Origin: Cohaesibacter celericrescens
GTDB taxonomy: Bacteria > Pseudomonadota > Alphaproteobacteria > Rhizobiales > Cohaesibacteraceae
DNA length: 64,000 nt
Assembly (NCBI RefSeq): GCF_002866925.1
Contig: NZ_PKUQ01000012.1
Span: forward strand, 1 to 64,000
Direction: 5' to 3'
Shown here: positions 54,380-64,000 of the stretch, one piece after another
Layout: each line of letters opens with the position of its first letter
Numbering within the stretch: position 1 is the first letter of the stretch
Translations under genes and position numbers: made by a program
Notes under the pieces: model-generated
Seen by the model: the letters and a program-made list of their open reading frames with translations, nothing else
Databases searched by the model: none
What the model was told of the DNA's origin: nothing

Positions 54380-55444
54380 TTACTGTTCCTGATTTTGCTG
54401 CAAGGCAGCTTTACGCTGCAAGTCGCGTTGAATTTGGTCGATAACAACAGCGCCGACGATCACCACGCCTTTAATGACCATTTGCCAGAAGGAGCTCACA
54501 CCCATCATGACAAGTCCATCAGACAGGATACCGATCACAAAAGCACCGATGATGGTGCCGCCAATCCGGCCACGGCCACCTGCCATGGATGTGCCACCCA
54601 AGACGGCAGCGGCAATGGCGTTCAGCTCGAACATGTTACCTGTCGCGGGATGAGATGCGACCAATTGCGAGGCTACGATCAAACCGGCAATCGCTGCACA
54701 AAAGCCGGAGAACATATAGACAAACATTTTGGTGCGATTGACTTTAATTCCCGACAGGCGCGCAGCAACTTCGTTGCCACCAACCGCGTAAATATGCCGC
54801 CCAAGTGGGGTATGGCGCGACAGATATGCAGCACCAAGAGCAAGGAAGGTGAGCACAACAATCGACACCGGAATGCCCGCAATGCTGCCAGCACCCAACC
54901 ATGGAAAGCCGGTATTCCCCAATTCGGGAGTGCCCTCCAGATTGGGGAAGGTTTTACCGCCTGAAGACAACAAAGCCATACCACGAGCTACATACAGCAT
55001 ACCCAAAGTCGCGATGAAGGGGGCGACATTCAGCCTGGTTATCAAAAAACCGTTCACAGACCCGATAACAACGCCCAAAAAGAGGGTGATGATGACGATT
55101 TCTGGAATGTTAAAATAAAGCGTGTATCCGAGAAAGTCGAGCGGCAAACCATGCAGGATCAAGGCACCGGCAACCATGCCAGCAAGTCCAACGATGGAGC
55201 CGACGGATAGATCAATACCGCCTGTAATGATAACGAAAGTCATGCCCACGGCCAGAAAGGCGTTGATGGCCACGTGCTTGGACATGATCATCAGGTTGGC
55301 GACCGATAGGAAATTGGGCACAAGGACCGCAAAGAAGGCAATTACGACAATCAGTGCGATGAAAGTTCTCAATTTGAGCAAAAGCATGCCGATTGGGAGA
55401 GAGGATTGCTTTTTGACTTCTGGGGTAGATGCGACGGAAACCAT
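54380..55444 (-). CDS. Ribose-type ABC transporter permease, second sugar module
   Basis: A 354-residue membrane subunit of a monosaccharide importer of the RbsC type, with eight to ten hydrophobic segments. It has AVGMTFVIITGGIDLSVGS near residue 72 and the typical GVVIVGAVVIDQIQRDLQRK end. The ATG at 55444 has a GGGGG ribosome binding site; 60 residues upstream in the frame are outside the family length. It follows the ATPase gene by 13 bases. Its N-terminal stretch of about 20 polar residues before the first helix is longer than in RbsC. Confidence 0.9.
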   Translation of the reverse strand: MVSVASTPEVKKQSSLPIGMLLLKLRTFIALIVVIAFFAVLVPNFLSVANLMIMSKHVAINAFLAVGMTFVIITGGIDLSVGSIVGLAGMVAGALILHGLPLDFLGYTLYFNIPEIVIITLFLGVVIGSVNGFLITRLNVAPFIATLGMLYVARGMALLSSGGKTFPNLEGTPELGNTGFPWLGAGSIAGIPVSIVVLTFLALGAAYLSRHTPLGRHIYAVGGNEVAARLSGIKVNRTKMFVYMFSGFCAAIAGLIVASQLVASHPATGNMFELNAIAAAVLGGTSMAGGRGRIGGTIIGAFVIGILSDGLVMMGVSSFWQMVIKGVVIVGAVVIDQIQRDLQRKAALQQNQEQ

Positions 55445-55457
55445 TGGAATCCCCCTT

Positions 55458-57002
55458 TTAAACTCTGTTGCTTTGTTCAGAGGCACGATGGCCAATAGCG
55501 GAGGCAGCGACGAGTGCTTCTTCAGCAGCATCATTGCGTTCGAACCGTCCTGTGACCTGTCCGTTGGACATGACAATAATACGGTCAGACATGGATTTAA
55601 TTTCATCCAGATCCGAGCTGACAAAGATGATTGCGAGGCCTTTGGCGGCGAGATCGGTCATGATCTGGAAGACTTCAGCCTTGGCACCGACATCGATGCC
55701 CCGCGTTGGTTCATCCATAAGCAGGACCTTGGGCGATGTCAGAAGAGCCTTACCGATGACAACCTTTTGCTGGTTGCCTCCGCTCAATGAACTGACTTCA
55801 TTGTCCGGAGAAGCCACCTTGATCGACATTTCACCGATTTTGGTTTGAATGGCTTCTTTTTCTGCACCTTCATTGATGACAAATTTGGCCTTGAGGAACT
55901 TCCACAGGCTCGACATGGTCATATTTTCCGCCACAGAAAGGATCTGCACCAAGCCTTCACGCTGTCTATCCTCGGGTATCAACGCCAGCCCATGCCGAAT
56001 GCGATCGCCCACATCACCAGAGATTGCTTCGCCATCCAACCACACATTCCCCGTGCTTTCTGGATAGAGCCCCATCAGACAGTCGAACATTTCCGAGCGC
56101 CCTGCCCCCATCAAGCCATAAACACCAACGATTTCGCCGGCACGTACAGAAAGATCAACATGGTCCACGGTGTATCCACCGCCTTGTCTGGGTAAAGTCA
56201 GACCCTCAATTTTTATGACTTCATCGCCATAATCCACCAGATCATTCAGCTCGACGGTCTTTTTGACACCACCAACCATTTTGTCGATGATCCAAGGCAC
56301 ATCAATGTCTTTGACCGCCGCTTCGGCGGCCATTTTTCCATCGCGCAGGATGGAAATATAGTCACCAATGCGCACAAGTTCTTCGAGGCGATGGGAAATG
56401 TAAATTATAGACACATCTCGCGCTTTGAGCTCTTCGATGATGCGGAACAGAATTTCTACCTCTGCAGACGACAATGCCGAAGTCGGCTCGTCCATGATCA
56501 AGACATTGACATCCTTGGTCAGGGCTTTGGCGATTTCGACAATCTGTTGCAGGCCGATGCGTAAATCGGCAACTTCGGCTTTAGGATCGATGGTCTGTTC
56601 CAAACGCGTCATCATTTTTGCTGCGCGCGCTATTTGCTCCGCATGATCGATCTTCATGCCGGGCTTGGTGATTTCCTGCGCCATAAACATGTTTTCAGCA
56701 ACTGAGAGGTTGGGAAACAGGTTCAACTCTTGGAAAATGATACCAATGCCCTTGTCTTCAGCATCACGGGTGGAGTTAAAACTCACTTCTTCACCCGATG
56801 CCAAAAAGATCTTGCCTTGGGATTGTTTTTGAACCCCTGCAAGCACTTTCATCAAGGTGGATTTGCCGGCACCATTTTCGCCGACCAATACATTCACCTT
56901 GCCACGATAGACCTTGTAATCCACATCATCGAGCGCCTTGGTGCCCGGAAACACCATACTGATGCCTTCTGTGCGGAGAATGACGTCATCTTCCTTGGTC
57001 AT
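55458..57002 (-). CDS. Ribose-type ABC transporter ATP-binding protein, second sugar module
   Basis: A 514-residue protein with two fused ABC ATPase domains. The first has Walker A GENGAGKSTL (41-50), Walker B VLIMDEPTSALS and a signature region around IGLQQIVEIAKAL. The second has GLMGAGRSEMF, SSLSGGNQQKVVIGKALL and VLLMDEPTRGIDVG. The start at 57002 lies one base after the stop of the DUF2291 gene and has GGAGG inside that gene's last codons, so translation is coupled. Normal for the RbsA family. Confidence 0.92.
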   Translation of the reverse strand: MTKEDDVILRTEGISMVFPGTKALDDVDYKVYRGKVNVLVGENGAGKSTLMKVLAGVQKQSQGKIFLASGEEVSFNSTRDAEDKGIGIIFQELNLFPNLSVAENMFMAQEITKPGMKIDHAEQIARAAKMMTRLEQTIDPKAEVADLRIGLQQIVEIAKALTKDVNVLIMDEPTSALSSAEVEILFRIIEELKARDVSIIYISHRLEELVRIGDYISILRDGKMAAEAAVKDIDVPWIIDKMVGGVKKTVELNDLVDYGDEVIKIEGLTLPRQGGGYTVDHVDLSVRAGEIVGVYGLMGAGRSEMFDCLMGLYPESTGNVWLDGEAISGDVGDRIRHGLALIPEDRQREGLVQILSVAENMTMSSLWKFLKAKFVINEGAEKEAIQTKIGEMSIKVASPDNEVSSLSGGNQQKVVIGKALLTSPKVLLMDEPTRGIDVGAKAEVFQIMTDLAAKGLAIIFVSSDLDEIKSMSDRIIVMSNGQVTGRFERNDAAEEALVAASAIGHRASEQSNRV

Positions 57003-57003
57003 A

Positions 57004-57690
57004 TCAGCCTCCATCGCCCACTGTCAGGCGAACGGGTGTGACAAGCACGGGCTTGCTGGCACCGTCATCGGTGAACATGCCGGTGAAGCTCACTTCTTTG
57101 CCGTCCAGCGCTTCGCGATCCAAACCGGAAAGCACATCGGCATTCACCCGCTTGTTTATGGCGTTGGAAATGCGGGCATATTCAAGCTGATTGGTAAAGT
57201 CATCAAATTTCAGGAAATCGAGGCTGTCGCGAATTGATGAGCCCTTAAGAACCGGACCAATTTGAAGTAACATGTCTTTGGTGCCATCGTAGGGAGGCAG
57301 ATCGAGGCCCAAAGTCGATGCGCGCGACTTGGTGTTAACTTCGACGATCTTTGCAGTGCCTTTGACTATAAAGTTCCAGGGGCTGCCTTCTTCTTTTTCG
57401 CGATGGCCGTATTTCTTGCCAGCTTCAGCAGCGTTACTTTTGTAGGCGCCAACAACTTCACCCAGGTCATTGGCTGCACTATCCGCGAACGGCAGGAGCT
57501 TGTCGCTCCACATGTCTGCAACAATTTTGTCTGGATTGAATTTGTCGTCAGAGAAAAAGATCTCCAACTCGCCCTCTGCTTTTTTGCGTGGTGGTTCGTT
57601 TTTGACAATCTTACATGCGCTCAGTGAGAGCGCGATTCCGATAGCTGCAGTCAGAGTAGCTGCATGACGGAGAGCTGTCTGGTTGTTCAT
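57004..57690 (-). CDS. DUF2291 family lipoprotein
   Basis: A 228-residue exported protein. The N-terminus (MNNQTALRHAATLTAAIG...) ends in the lipobox LSAC with Cys26 as the lipidation site, so it is anchored on the periplasmic side. The mature part matches DUF2291 by its pattern SDKLLPFADSAANDLGEVV and VTPVRLTVGDGG. DUF2291 genes are often found next to ribose-type ABC transporters, and their function is unknown. The start at 57690 has GGAAGG. It follows the binding-protein gene beyond a terminator hairpin and precedes the ATPase by one base. A part in ligand delivery or transporter stability is a guess. Confidence 0.8.
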   Translation of the reverse strand: MNNQTALRHAATLTAAIGIALSLSACKIVKNEPPRKKAEGELEIFFSDDKFNPDKIVADMWSDKLLPFADSAANDLGEVVGAYKSNAAEAGKKYGHREKEEGSPWNFIVKGTAKIVEVNTKSRASTLGLDLPPYDGTKDMLLQIGPVLKGSSIRDSLDFLKFDDFTNQLEYARISNAINKRVNADVLSGLDREALDGKEVSFTGMFTDDGASKPVLVTPVRLTVGDGG

Positions 57691-57717
57691 CCCGGTGCCT
57701 TCCAAACTCAACCTTAT

Positions 57718-57745
57718 AAAAAGACGGGGCAATGGGGGCCCCGCC
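57718..57745 (-). terminator. Attenuator-like terminator after the second ribose-type binding-protein gene
   Basis: On the minus strand GGCGGGGC pairs with GCCCCGTC (seven Watson-Crick pairs plus a G-U) around a 7-base loop, followed by TTTTT (57718-57722). It lies in the gap between the binding protein and the DUF2291 gene, so only some transcripts should pass. Confidence 0.8.
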
Positions 57746-57789
57746 CTCTAGAAGTGTTATCTAGATTCTGGTCTAGACTTTGGCTCTCA

Positions 57790-58752
<963 letters not shown>

Positions 58753-58809
58753 CTACCTATGAAAACTAGATTTACTTTCATTTTGCTTCTAGAGCCACGT
58801 TAGACACAC

Positions 58810-58957
58810 TTTTCGAAAACGGTCAAGAATTATCAAAAATATTCGAAACTTTTTTTGCCAAAAACCCATAAAATATACACAATAGCTCCAACAATTCGAA
58901 AATAATACGGTATCAATTTTCGTTTTCTTGTGTTTCTTATTGATTACTTTCGTTTTC
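58810..58957. promoter_or_regulatory. Divergent promoter with TTCG repeat array, probable DeoR operators
   Basis: Five elements share TTCG: TTTTCGAAAA (58810-58819), ATTCGAA (58841-58847), AATTCGAAAA (58893-58902), TTTCGTTTTC (58918-58927) and TTTCGTTTTC (58948-58957). The CG centres are 30, 53, 24 and 30 bases apart. Repeated TTTCG-type sites are typical of DeoR-family repressors of the alphaproteobacteria. The region separates the binding-protein operon from the transketolase operon, so one repressor could close both. Confidence 0.65.
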
Positions 58958-59002
58958 ATTGATAGCCTGCCAACAGGTCGTTTCACAAAGACGGATTCTC
59001 TT

Positions 59003-59815
59003 ATGGACATCTCCGAGTTAGAACAAAAAGCACGCGAAGTTCGAAAACGGATTATTCGCATGAACAGCGCAGCAGGTCAGGGCCATACAGGTGGAGACCT
59101 ATCCGAAACAGACATTTTGGTTGCGCTCTACTTTCGCATTCTCAGGCAAATAGACCCCACCAGAACCAATCCTGATCGGGACCGCTTCATCCTTTCAAAA
59201 GGGCATGGGGTTGGCGGATATTATTGCACGTTGGCCGAGGCTGGCTATCTGGAGGATGAAGACCTCACCACATATCTGGGCTTTGAAACCCGATGCCCCG
59301 GCCACCCGGTACGCCAGAAAACACCTTGCATTGAGCTGAACACTGGCGCTCTGGGGCACGGAGTACCCGTGTCTGTTGGCATGGCTCTTAGCGCGAAAAG
59401 ACAGCAAAAAGACTTCCGGGTCTATGTTTTGACTGGAGACGGCGAACTGCAAGAAGGCTCCAACTGGGAAGCTGCTCTTAGCGCTCAACAATATTGTCTG
59501 GACAATTTGGTTGTCATCGTTGACCGCAACCGTTTGCAGCTTGCCGACCGGACCGAAAACATCATCGGGCTTGAGCCACTGGCCGATAAATGGCGCGCTT
59601 TCGGGTTTGACGTTCAAGAAACCCAAGGCAACGACATGGGAAGCGTCGTTTCGACACTGGAAGGCTTGGACTTCACCTGTGGTTGCCCTCATGTGGTTAT
59701 CGCCAACACCACCAAAGGTGCCGGCATTTCCTTTATTGAAGACCGCCCCGCTTGGCATCACCGCGTGCCCAAAGGCGATGAAGTGGCGCTTGCGATCGCG
59801 GAGCTGGAGGCATGA
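59003..59815 (+). CDS. Transketolase N-terminal (thiamine-diphosphate binding) subunit
   Basis: A 270-residue protein corresponding to the first third of a transketolase. It has the catalytic His region GQGHTGGDLSETDILVALYF, and the thiamine-diphosphate motif GDGELQEGSNWEA followed at the usual spacing by VVIVDRNRL. Splitting of the gene into two subunits is common in sugar catabolic operons, for instance AptA/AptB of the D-apiose pathway. The start at 59003 follows the family N-terminus. It overlaps the second subunit gene by four bases, so the two are made together. It acts on a ketose phosphate in the cytoplasm. Confidence 0.88.
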   Translation: MDISELEQKAREVRKRIIRMNSAAGQGHTGGDLSETDILVALYFRILRQIDPTRTNPDRDRFILSKGHGVGGYYCTLAEAGYLEDEDLTTYLGFETRCPGHPVRQKTPCIELNTGALGHGVPVSVGMALSAKRQQKDFRVYVLTGDGELQEGSNWEAALSAQQYCLDNLVVIVDRNRLQLADRTENIIGLEPLADKWRAFGFDVQETQGNDMGSVVSTLEGLDFTCGCPHVVIANTTKGAGISFIEDRPAWHHRVPKGDEVALAIAELEA

Positions 59816-60759
59816 ATTCCATGACTGTTGTAAAACAAGATTTGCGCGAGGTGATGATTGAATCCTTTCATCGCGCAGTTGCTCACGGCGTCAATCTGGT
59901 GACAGTGGTTAGTGATTCAACCAGCACCGCCAAAATCGCTCCGTTCCAAAGCGCCAACCCCGAACGTGTGGTCAATGTCGGTATTGCCGAGCAAAGTCTG
60001 GTTGGTATTGCTGCTGGTTTGTCACTGGGTGGACATGTTGCTGTCACCGCCAATGCAGCGCCGTTTTTAATCGCCCGCTCCAACGAGCAGATCAAAAATG
60101 ACATTTGTTACTCCAATACCAATGTCAAGCTGGTCGGGCTGAATGCAGGTGTCGCGTATGGTGCGCTTGGCGCCACCCATCATGCGATTGATGATATTTC
60201 GGTGCTGCGCGGCTTTGGCAATATCCAGATTTTTGCCCCTACCGATGCCATTGAGGCCGCCCAGATCTTTGATTATGCCTATGCCCATGAAGGGCCGGTC
60301 TATATCCGCCTCGATTCGGCTGCCTTTCCCCATTTGCACAGCCCAGACTATGTGTTTGAAGTAGGTAAGCCCGACTTGCTGATTGAGGGCAGCGATATTC
60401 TTATTGTGGCATTAGGATCTGTCGCCCATGAAGCGGTGGATGCCGCAAAAGCTGCTGCCGAAACAGGTCTGTCGGTTGGTGTGGTCAGCCTTTCGAGCAT
60501 TCGTCCGCTTGATAAAGAAGCCTATGTCGATATTCTCAAACGCTACAAGCAAGTATTAAGCGTTGAAGAGCATTCGGTGCATGGCGCATTGGGCAGCCTC
60601 ACCGCGGAAGTGATCGCCGAAGAACAGCTTGGGCTGAAGCTTACACGGCTCGGTTTCCCAGAAGGGCAGTTTTCCAAAACCGGTCCACGCGATGCGATCC
60701 GTGCCTATTATAAGATCGATGCCAAAGGCATCACAGAAACACTTAAGACACTAGGATAA
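59812..60759 (+). CDS. Transketolase C-terminal (pyrimidine-binding) subunit
   Basis: A 315-residue protein with the pyrimidine-binding and C-terminal transketolase domains. NVGIAEQSLVGIAAGLSLGG contains the catalytic Glu that activates thiamine diphosphate. The C-terminal domain has SIRPLDKEAYVDILKRY and VEEHSVHGALGSL. The ATG at 59812 overlaps the previous stop and has GGAGG; a second ATG three codons on is possible. It ends four bases before the kinase gene. With the N-terminal subunit it makes a complete enzyme, probably an apulose-4-phosphate or xylulose-5-phosphate-type transketolase. Confidence 0.88.
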   Translation: MNSMTVVKQDLREVMIESFHRAVAHGVNLVTVVSDSTSTAKIAPFQSANPERVVNVGIAEQSLVGIAAGLSLGGHVAVTANAAPFLIARSNEQIKNDICYSNTNVKLVGLNAGVAYGALGATHHAIDDISVLRGFGNIQIFAPTDAIEAAQIFDYAYAHEGPVYIRLDSAAFPHLHSPDYVFEVGKPDLLIEGSDILIVALGSVAHEAVDAAKAAAETGLSVGVVSLSSIRPLDKEAYVDILKRYKQVLSVEEHSVHGALGSLTAEVIAEEQLGLKLTRLGFPEGQFSKTGPRDAIRAYYKIDAKGITETLKTLG

Positions 60760-60763
60760 TGGC

Positions 60764-62242
60764 ATGACCGGTCTCATCCTCTCCATTGACCAAGGAACCA
60801 GCGGCACCAAAGCAATCCTGTTTGATCGCGATGGGCAGCCGCAGGCAAAGGGCAGCGTTGCACTGGCATCGATTTTCCCGCAGGCCGGATTTGTAGAGCA
60901 AGACCCCGATGACATCTACAACAACGTCATCGATGCGGTTCGGGATTGTTTTGAGGTGTTTGGCTCAACGCCCCAGATCTCGGCCTGTGGTATTTCCAAC
61001 CAGCGCGAAACCTTTGTGCTCTGGGACAGTGAGGGAAAACCGCTGAACAATGCTGTGGTTTGGCAATGCAAACGCTCATCCCAGGTGTGCGAGCGTCTAA
61101 AGGGAACCAATTTGGAAGCCGATATTCGGCGCAAAACGGGCCTGATTGTCGACCCCTATTTTTCCGGCAGCAAGGTTATCTGGCTGAAGGAAAACAATGC
61201 GGACATCGCTGCCAGGATAGAGGCTGGCGAGGCCTATTTTGGAACCATCGACACGTGGCTGGTCTATCGCCTCACTGGTGGTAAAAGCTACGCCACCGAT
61301 GTGACCAATGCATGCCGCACTTTATTCTTCAATCTCAAGGATTTGTGTTGGGATAAAGACTTGCTGGAACAAATGGGCCTATCAAAGCTCAACTTGCCCA
61401 GCCTTAATCCATCCTCTTGCAATGTTGGTGAAACCGATATCGGCGGACTATTGGATCAACCCATCCCGATCACCGGTTTGATCGGAGATTCCCATGCGGC
61501 CGCATTCGGTGAAGGTTGTCATCAAAGTGGACAAGCAAAAGCAACGCTGGGCACGGGTTCTTCGATCCTTATGAATACAGGCGACACCCCTGCGAAGCCG
61601 CAAAATGGTATGGTTTCAACCATATGCTGGGCGATCGAGGGTCGCGTAGATTATGCACTTGAAGGCATTATTGTTTCTTGCGGAGCCACCATCCAATGGC
61701 TACGCGACCAAGCTGCCTTGGTTTCTGATGCGGCCCAAACTGAGGCAATGGCGCGAGCTGTGCCTAACAATGGCGGCGTTTATTTCATTCCAGCCTTTTC
61801 CGGACTTGGTGCGCCCTATTGGAAGATGGATGCAAAAGCGATGATTGCGGGCCTGACTTTTGGCTCTACAAAGAATCATATCGCGCGTGCCGCACTTGAA
61901 TCCGTGGCGTTCCAAATCAAAGACGTCATCAATGCCATGAAAGAAGCGAGTGGCGTAGAACTCGGCATGTTGAACGCGGACGGCGGCATGACCAAGAATC
62001 AATTTGTTATGCAATCGTTGGCAGACTTGCTTGGCTGTTCGGTACAAACGATCGATTTTGAGGATATTTCTGCTTTGGGCGCGGCCTACATGGCAGGGCT
62101 GGGAGCCGGAGTTTATGCCGATATCTCAGAGCTCCCTAGCCATAATGAAGGGCGCTCATTGCGCGTGCCAGATCTCGATGCAAAGGACATTGTTGCTTGT
62201 CATCAAACCTGGCAAGACATCATCCACAAAGTTTATTGCTAA
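60764..62242 (+). CDS. FGGY-family carbohydrate kinase, GlpK-like
   Basis: A 492-residue kinase with the FGGY fold. The phosphate-binding DQGTSGTKAILFDRDG (7-22) and ISNQRETFVLWDSEGKPLNN resemble glycerol kinase, as do AVVWQCKRS and the C-terminal LNADGGMTKNQFVMQSLADL. The family phosphorylates glycerol and several ketoses. In this operon, after an isomerase and with a split transketolase, a ketose kinase role is more likely than glycerol. Without glpD or glpF next to it a glycerol role has no support. The gene follows the transketolase by four bases and ends in a strong terminator. Confidence 0.85.
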   Translation: MTGLILSIDQGTSGTKAILFDRDGQPQAKGSVALASIFPQAGFVEQDPDDIYNNVIDAVRDCFEVFGSTPQISACGISNQRETFVLWDSEGKPLNNAVVWQCKRSSQVCERLKGTNLEADIRRKTGLIVDPYFSGSKVIWLKENNADIAARIEAGEAYFGTIDTWLVYRLTGGKSYATDVTNACRTLFFNLKDLCWDKDLLEQMGLSKLNLPSLNPSSCNVGETDIGGLLDQPIPITGLIGDSHAAAFGEGCHQSGQAKATLGTGSSILMNTGDTPAKPQNGMVSTICWAIEGRVDYALEGIIVSCGATIQWLRDQAALVSDAAQTEAMARAVPNNGGVYFIPAFSGLGAPYWKMDAKAMIAGLTFGSTKNHIARAALESVAFQIKDVINAMKEASGVELGMLNADGGMTKNQFVMQSLADLLGCSVQTIDFEDISALGAAYMAGLGAGVYADISELPSHNEGRSLRVPDLDAKDIVACHQTWQDIIHKVYC

Positions 62243-62336
62243 GACTTCGCTTCGCTCAAACCGAATAACCTAAGCAACCTACCCGTAGATTCCACCTAAG
62301 ACAGCTAGAAGGGTCCCCTCCTACCCCTTCAGATAG

Positions 62337-62370
62337 GCCGACGCAATCAACAAGTGCGTCGGCTTTTTTT
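62337..62370 (+). terminator. Intrinsic terminator of the transketolase-kinase operon
   Basis: GCCGACGCA (62337-62345) pairs perfectly with TGCGTCGGC (62355-62363) around a 9-base loop and is followed by seven T (62364-62370). It lies 95 bases past the kinase stop, before the convergent LacI gene. Confidence 0.92.
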
Positions 62371-62389
62371 ATTTCTCGCGAGACTTCAC

Positions 62390-63400
62390 TTAACCGAGGG
62401 GGGCACAAGAATCGCGTTCTATGAGCAAGCAAGGCTCTGGATTGAATAACTCCGGAGTGGATGCGTGGCTCATTACGGCTATAATCGCTCGTTTGCCCAT
62501 TTCAAAATAGGGCAACCCGACCGTCGTTAATCGTGGTCGGACCACCTCGGAAATTGCCTGAAAGTCATCAAAACCGATAACAGACAAGTCTTCAGGCACA
62601 CGCAGTCCCATATGGGCAGCAGCACTCATTACCATCAAAGCAATGCGGTCATTGCCGCAAATAATGGCGGTGGGGCGATCTGGCCTGTCCAAAAGGGTTT
62701 TGGCGCTTTCATAGGCCACATAGGTCTCCCCCTCAGGCAGATATCCTTCAACTCCAGCACAACACAGATCCGGATCCAAGGCCATACCGTGGGCCGAAAG
62801 TGCACGATTGGCACCTGTCAGACGCAGGTTGGTTGCCGGTGCGCGCTCGGGCAACGAGATTACACCAATCCGAGTATGCCCCAGCTTGACCAAATAGGCG
62901 GCCTGCTCATACCCACCGGCCTCATCGTCCGGCAGAATTGCCCTGTCTGTGCAGCCTTGGGCAAAACAGTTCGCATATACAACATTCTTAACATCAGAGG
63001 AAATCCGATCGACCTCTTGATGAAAAAGGCTGGCATAAACAACGCCTGCTGTGTGACTATCACGAAACATTTGCCAAATATCGCTGCGGTTTTTCTCGGC
63101 ATCATCCAACGAACCGATCAACAAGAGACAGCCCAATTCCGAGGCCGCGGCTTGAGCGCCACGCAACAGGTCAAAGGAATGGGGAAACATGGTTTCCCTG
63201 TCCGCAAAAAAACCAATAAGCGGAGTGCCCTTGCCCAGGCTCATCTGTGCCGACCGACGAGGCACATACCCGGTTCGCTCAGCCACTTTTAGAATTTGCA
63301 GGGTCGTCTCTTCGCTAGCACACTTTTTCCCGCGCAAAGTCAGAGACACTGTTTTACTCGACACTCCGACTTCGTTTGCGATATCCAATAAAGTGGGCAT
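62390..63400 (-). CDS. LacI-family transcriptional regulator
   Basis: A 336-residue repressor. The N-terminal helix-turn-helix is LLDIANEVGVSSKTVSLTLR (3-22) and the sensor domain begins near residue 60 (IGFFADRETMFPHSFDLLRG). It is convergent with the kinase operon and divergent from frmA. No palindrome like that of the first LacI module is visible around it. It may add a second control to the sugar module or regulate a gene elsewhere; the regulated gene cannot be told. The recognition helix differs from that of the first LacI protein, so they bind different sites. Confidence 0.9.
   Translation of the reverse strand: MPTLLDIANEVGVSSKTVSLTLRGKKCASEETTLQILKVAERTGYVPRRSAQMSLGKGTPLIGFFADRETMFPHSFDLLRGAQAAASELGCLLLIGSLDDAEKNRSDIWQMFRDSHTAGVVYASLFHQEVDRISSDVKNVVYANCFAQGCTDRAILPDDEAGGYEQAAYLVKLGHTRIGVISLPERAPATNLRLTGANRALSAHGMALDPDLCCAGVEGYLPEGETYVAYESAKTLLDRPDRPTAIICGNDRIALMVMSAAAHMGLRVPEDLSVIGFDDFQAISEVVRPRLTTVGLPYFEMGKRAIIAVMSHASTPELFNPEPCLLIERDSCAPLG

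Positions 63401-64000
<600 letters not shown>

Noticed and set aside
60764-62242. True glycerol kinase for glycerol use
   Set aside because: No glycerol facilitator, glycerol-3-phosphate dehydrogenase or GlpR context; the operon partner is a split transketolase.

Overview
The window looks like chromosomal DNA of an alphaproteobacterium, most likely a marine or plant-associated member of the Hyphomicrobiales (Rhizobiales) or a close relative. The basis is gene content: a LysR regulator of the PcaQ type next to pobA-pcaDCHG, an FdsGBA-CD formate dehydrogenase, two TRAP transporters, a DctBD two-component pair, ribose-type ABC operons, and a class III alcohol dehydrogenase. Genes are densely packed with many 4-base ATGA overlaps. 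I see no rRNA, tRNA, CRISPR array, prophage or insertion sequence.

Layout. 1-4084 (minus): a polyamine-type ABC transporter, its last gene cut by the window edge. 4540-5748: an MFS carrier. 6222-12247: a ribose-type module (RbsB/A/C-type ABC transporter, ribokinase, LacI regulator, and a convergent RbsD/FucU mutarotase), tied together by one perfect LacI-type palindrome found upstream of both transcription units. About 12700-12960: a decayed, internally deleted mtnA-like pseudogene. 13031-14761: a chemoreceptor. 15265-18328: an HpaI-type aldolase, a GST, a small DUF1127-like protein and a GntR regulator. 18506-26112: TRAP transporter dctPQM, a MarR-GNAT fusion and dctBD; this DctD lacks the GAFTGA loop needed to work with sigma-54. 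26341-32254: NAD-dependent formate dehydrogenase fdsGBA-fdhD-fdsD, followed by selO.

33804-42773 (minus) reads as one eight-gene operon that imports hydroxycinnamate-like acids through a TRAP transporter and shortens the side chain through CoA thioesters: feruloyl-CoA synthetase, enoyl-CoA hydratase, SDR dehydrogenase, an amidohydrolase-fold candidate beta-ketoacyl-CoA hydrolase, and an acyl-CoA dehydrogenase. The expected product, 4-hydroxybenzoate or a relative, feeds the divergent pobA-pcaDCHG operon and pcaB (43989-48843), which carry it through protocatechuate to beta-ketoadipate. A 54-55 bp element occurs on both sides of pcaQ, one copy in front of each operon, suggesting joint control. 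A pirin, a glutathionyl-hydroquinone reductase and a beta-hydroxyacid dehydrogenase follow.

52145-62242 is a second sugar module: a ribose-type ABC transporter with a DUF2291 lipoprotein, an L-fucose-isomerase-fold isomerase and a DeoR repressor on one strand; a split transketolase and a GlpK-like FGGY kinase on the other. The order isomerase, kinase, transketolase matches the logic of the transketolase route for D-apiose, although the substrate cannot be read from sequence. The shared promoter region carries five TTCG elements, two pairs of them exactly 30 bp apart. A LacI regulator and the start of frmA close the window.

A pattern that crosses families: in all five complete transport operons the solute-binding-protein gene comes first and is followed at once by an intercistronic hairpin, twice with a U-tract. 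This probably sets high binding-protein expression relative to the membrane genes.
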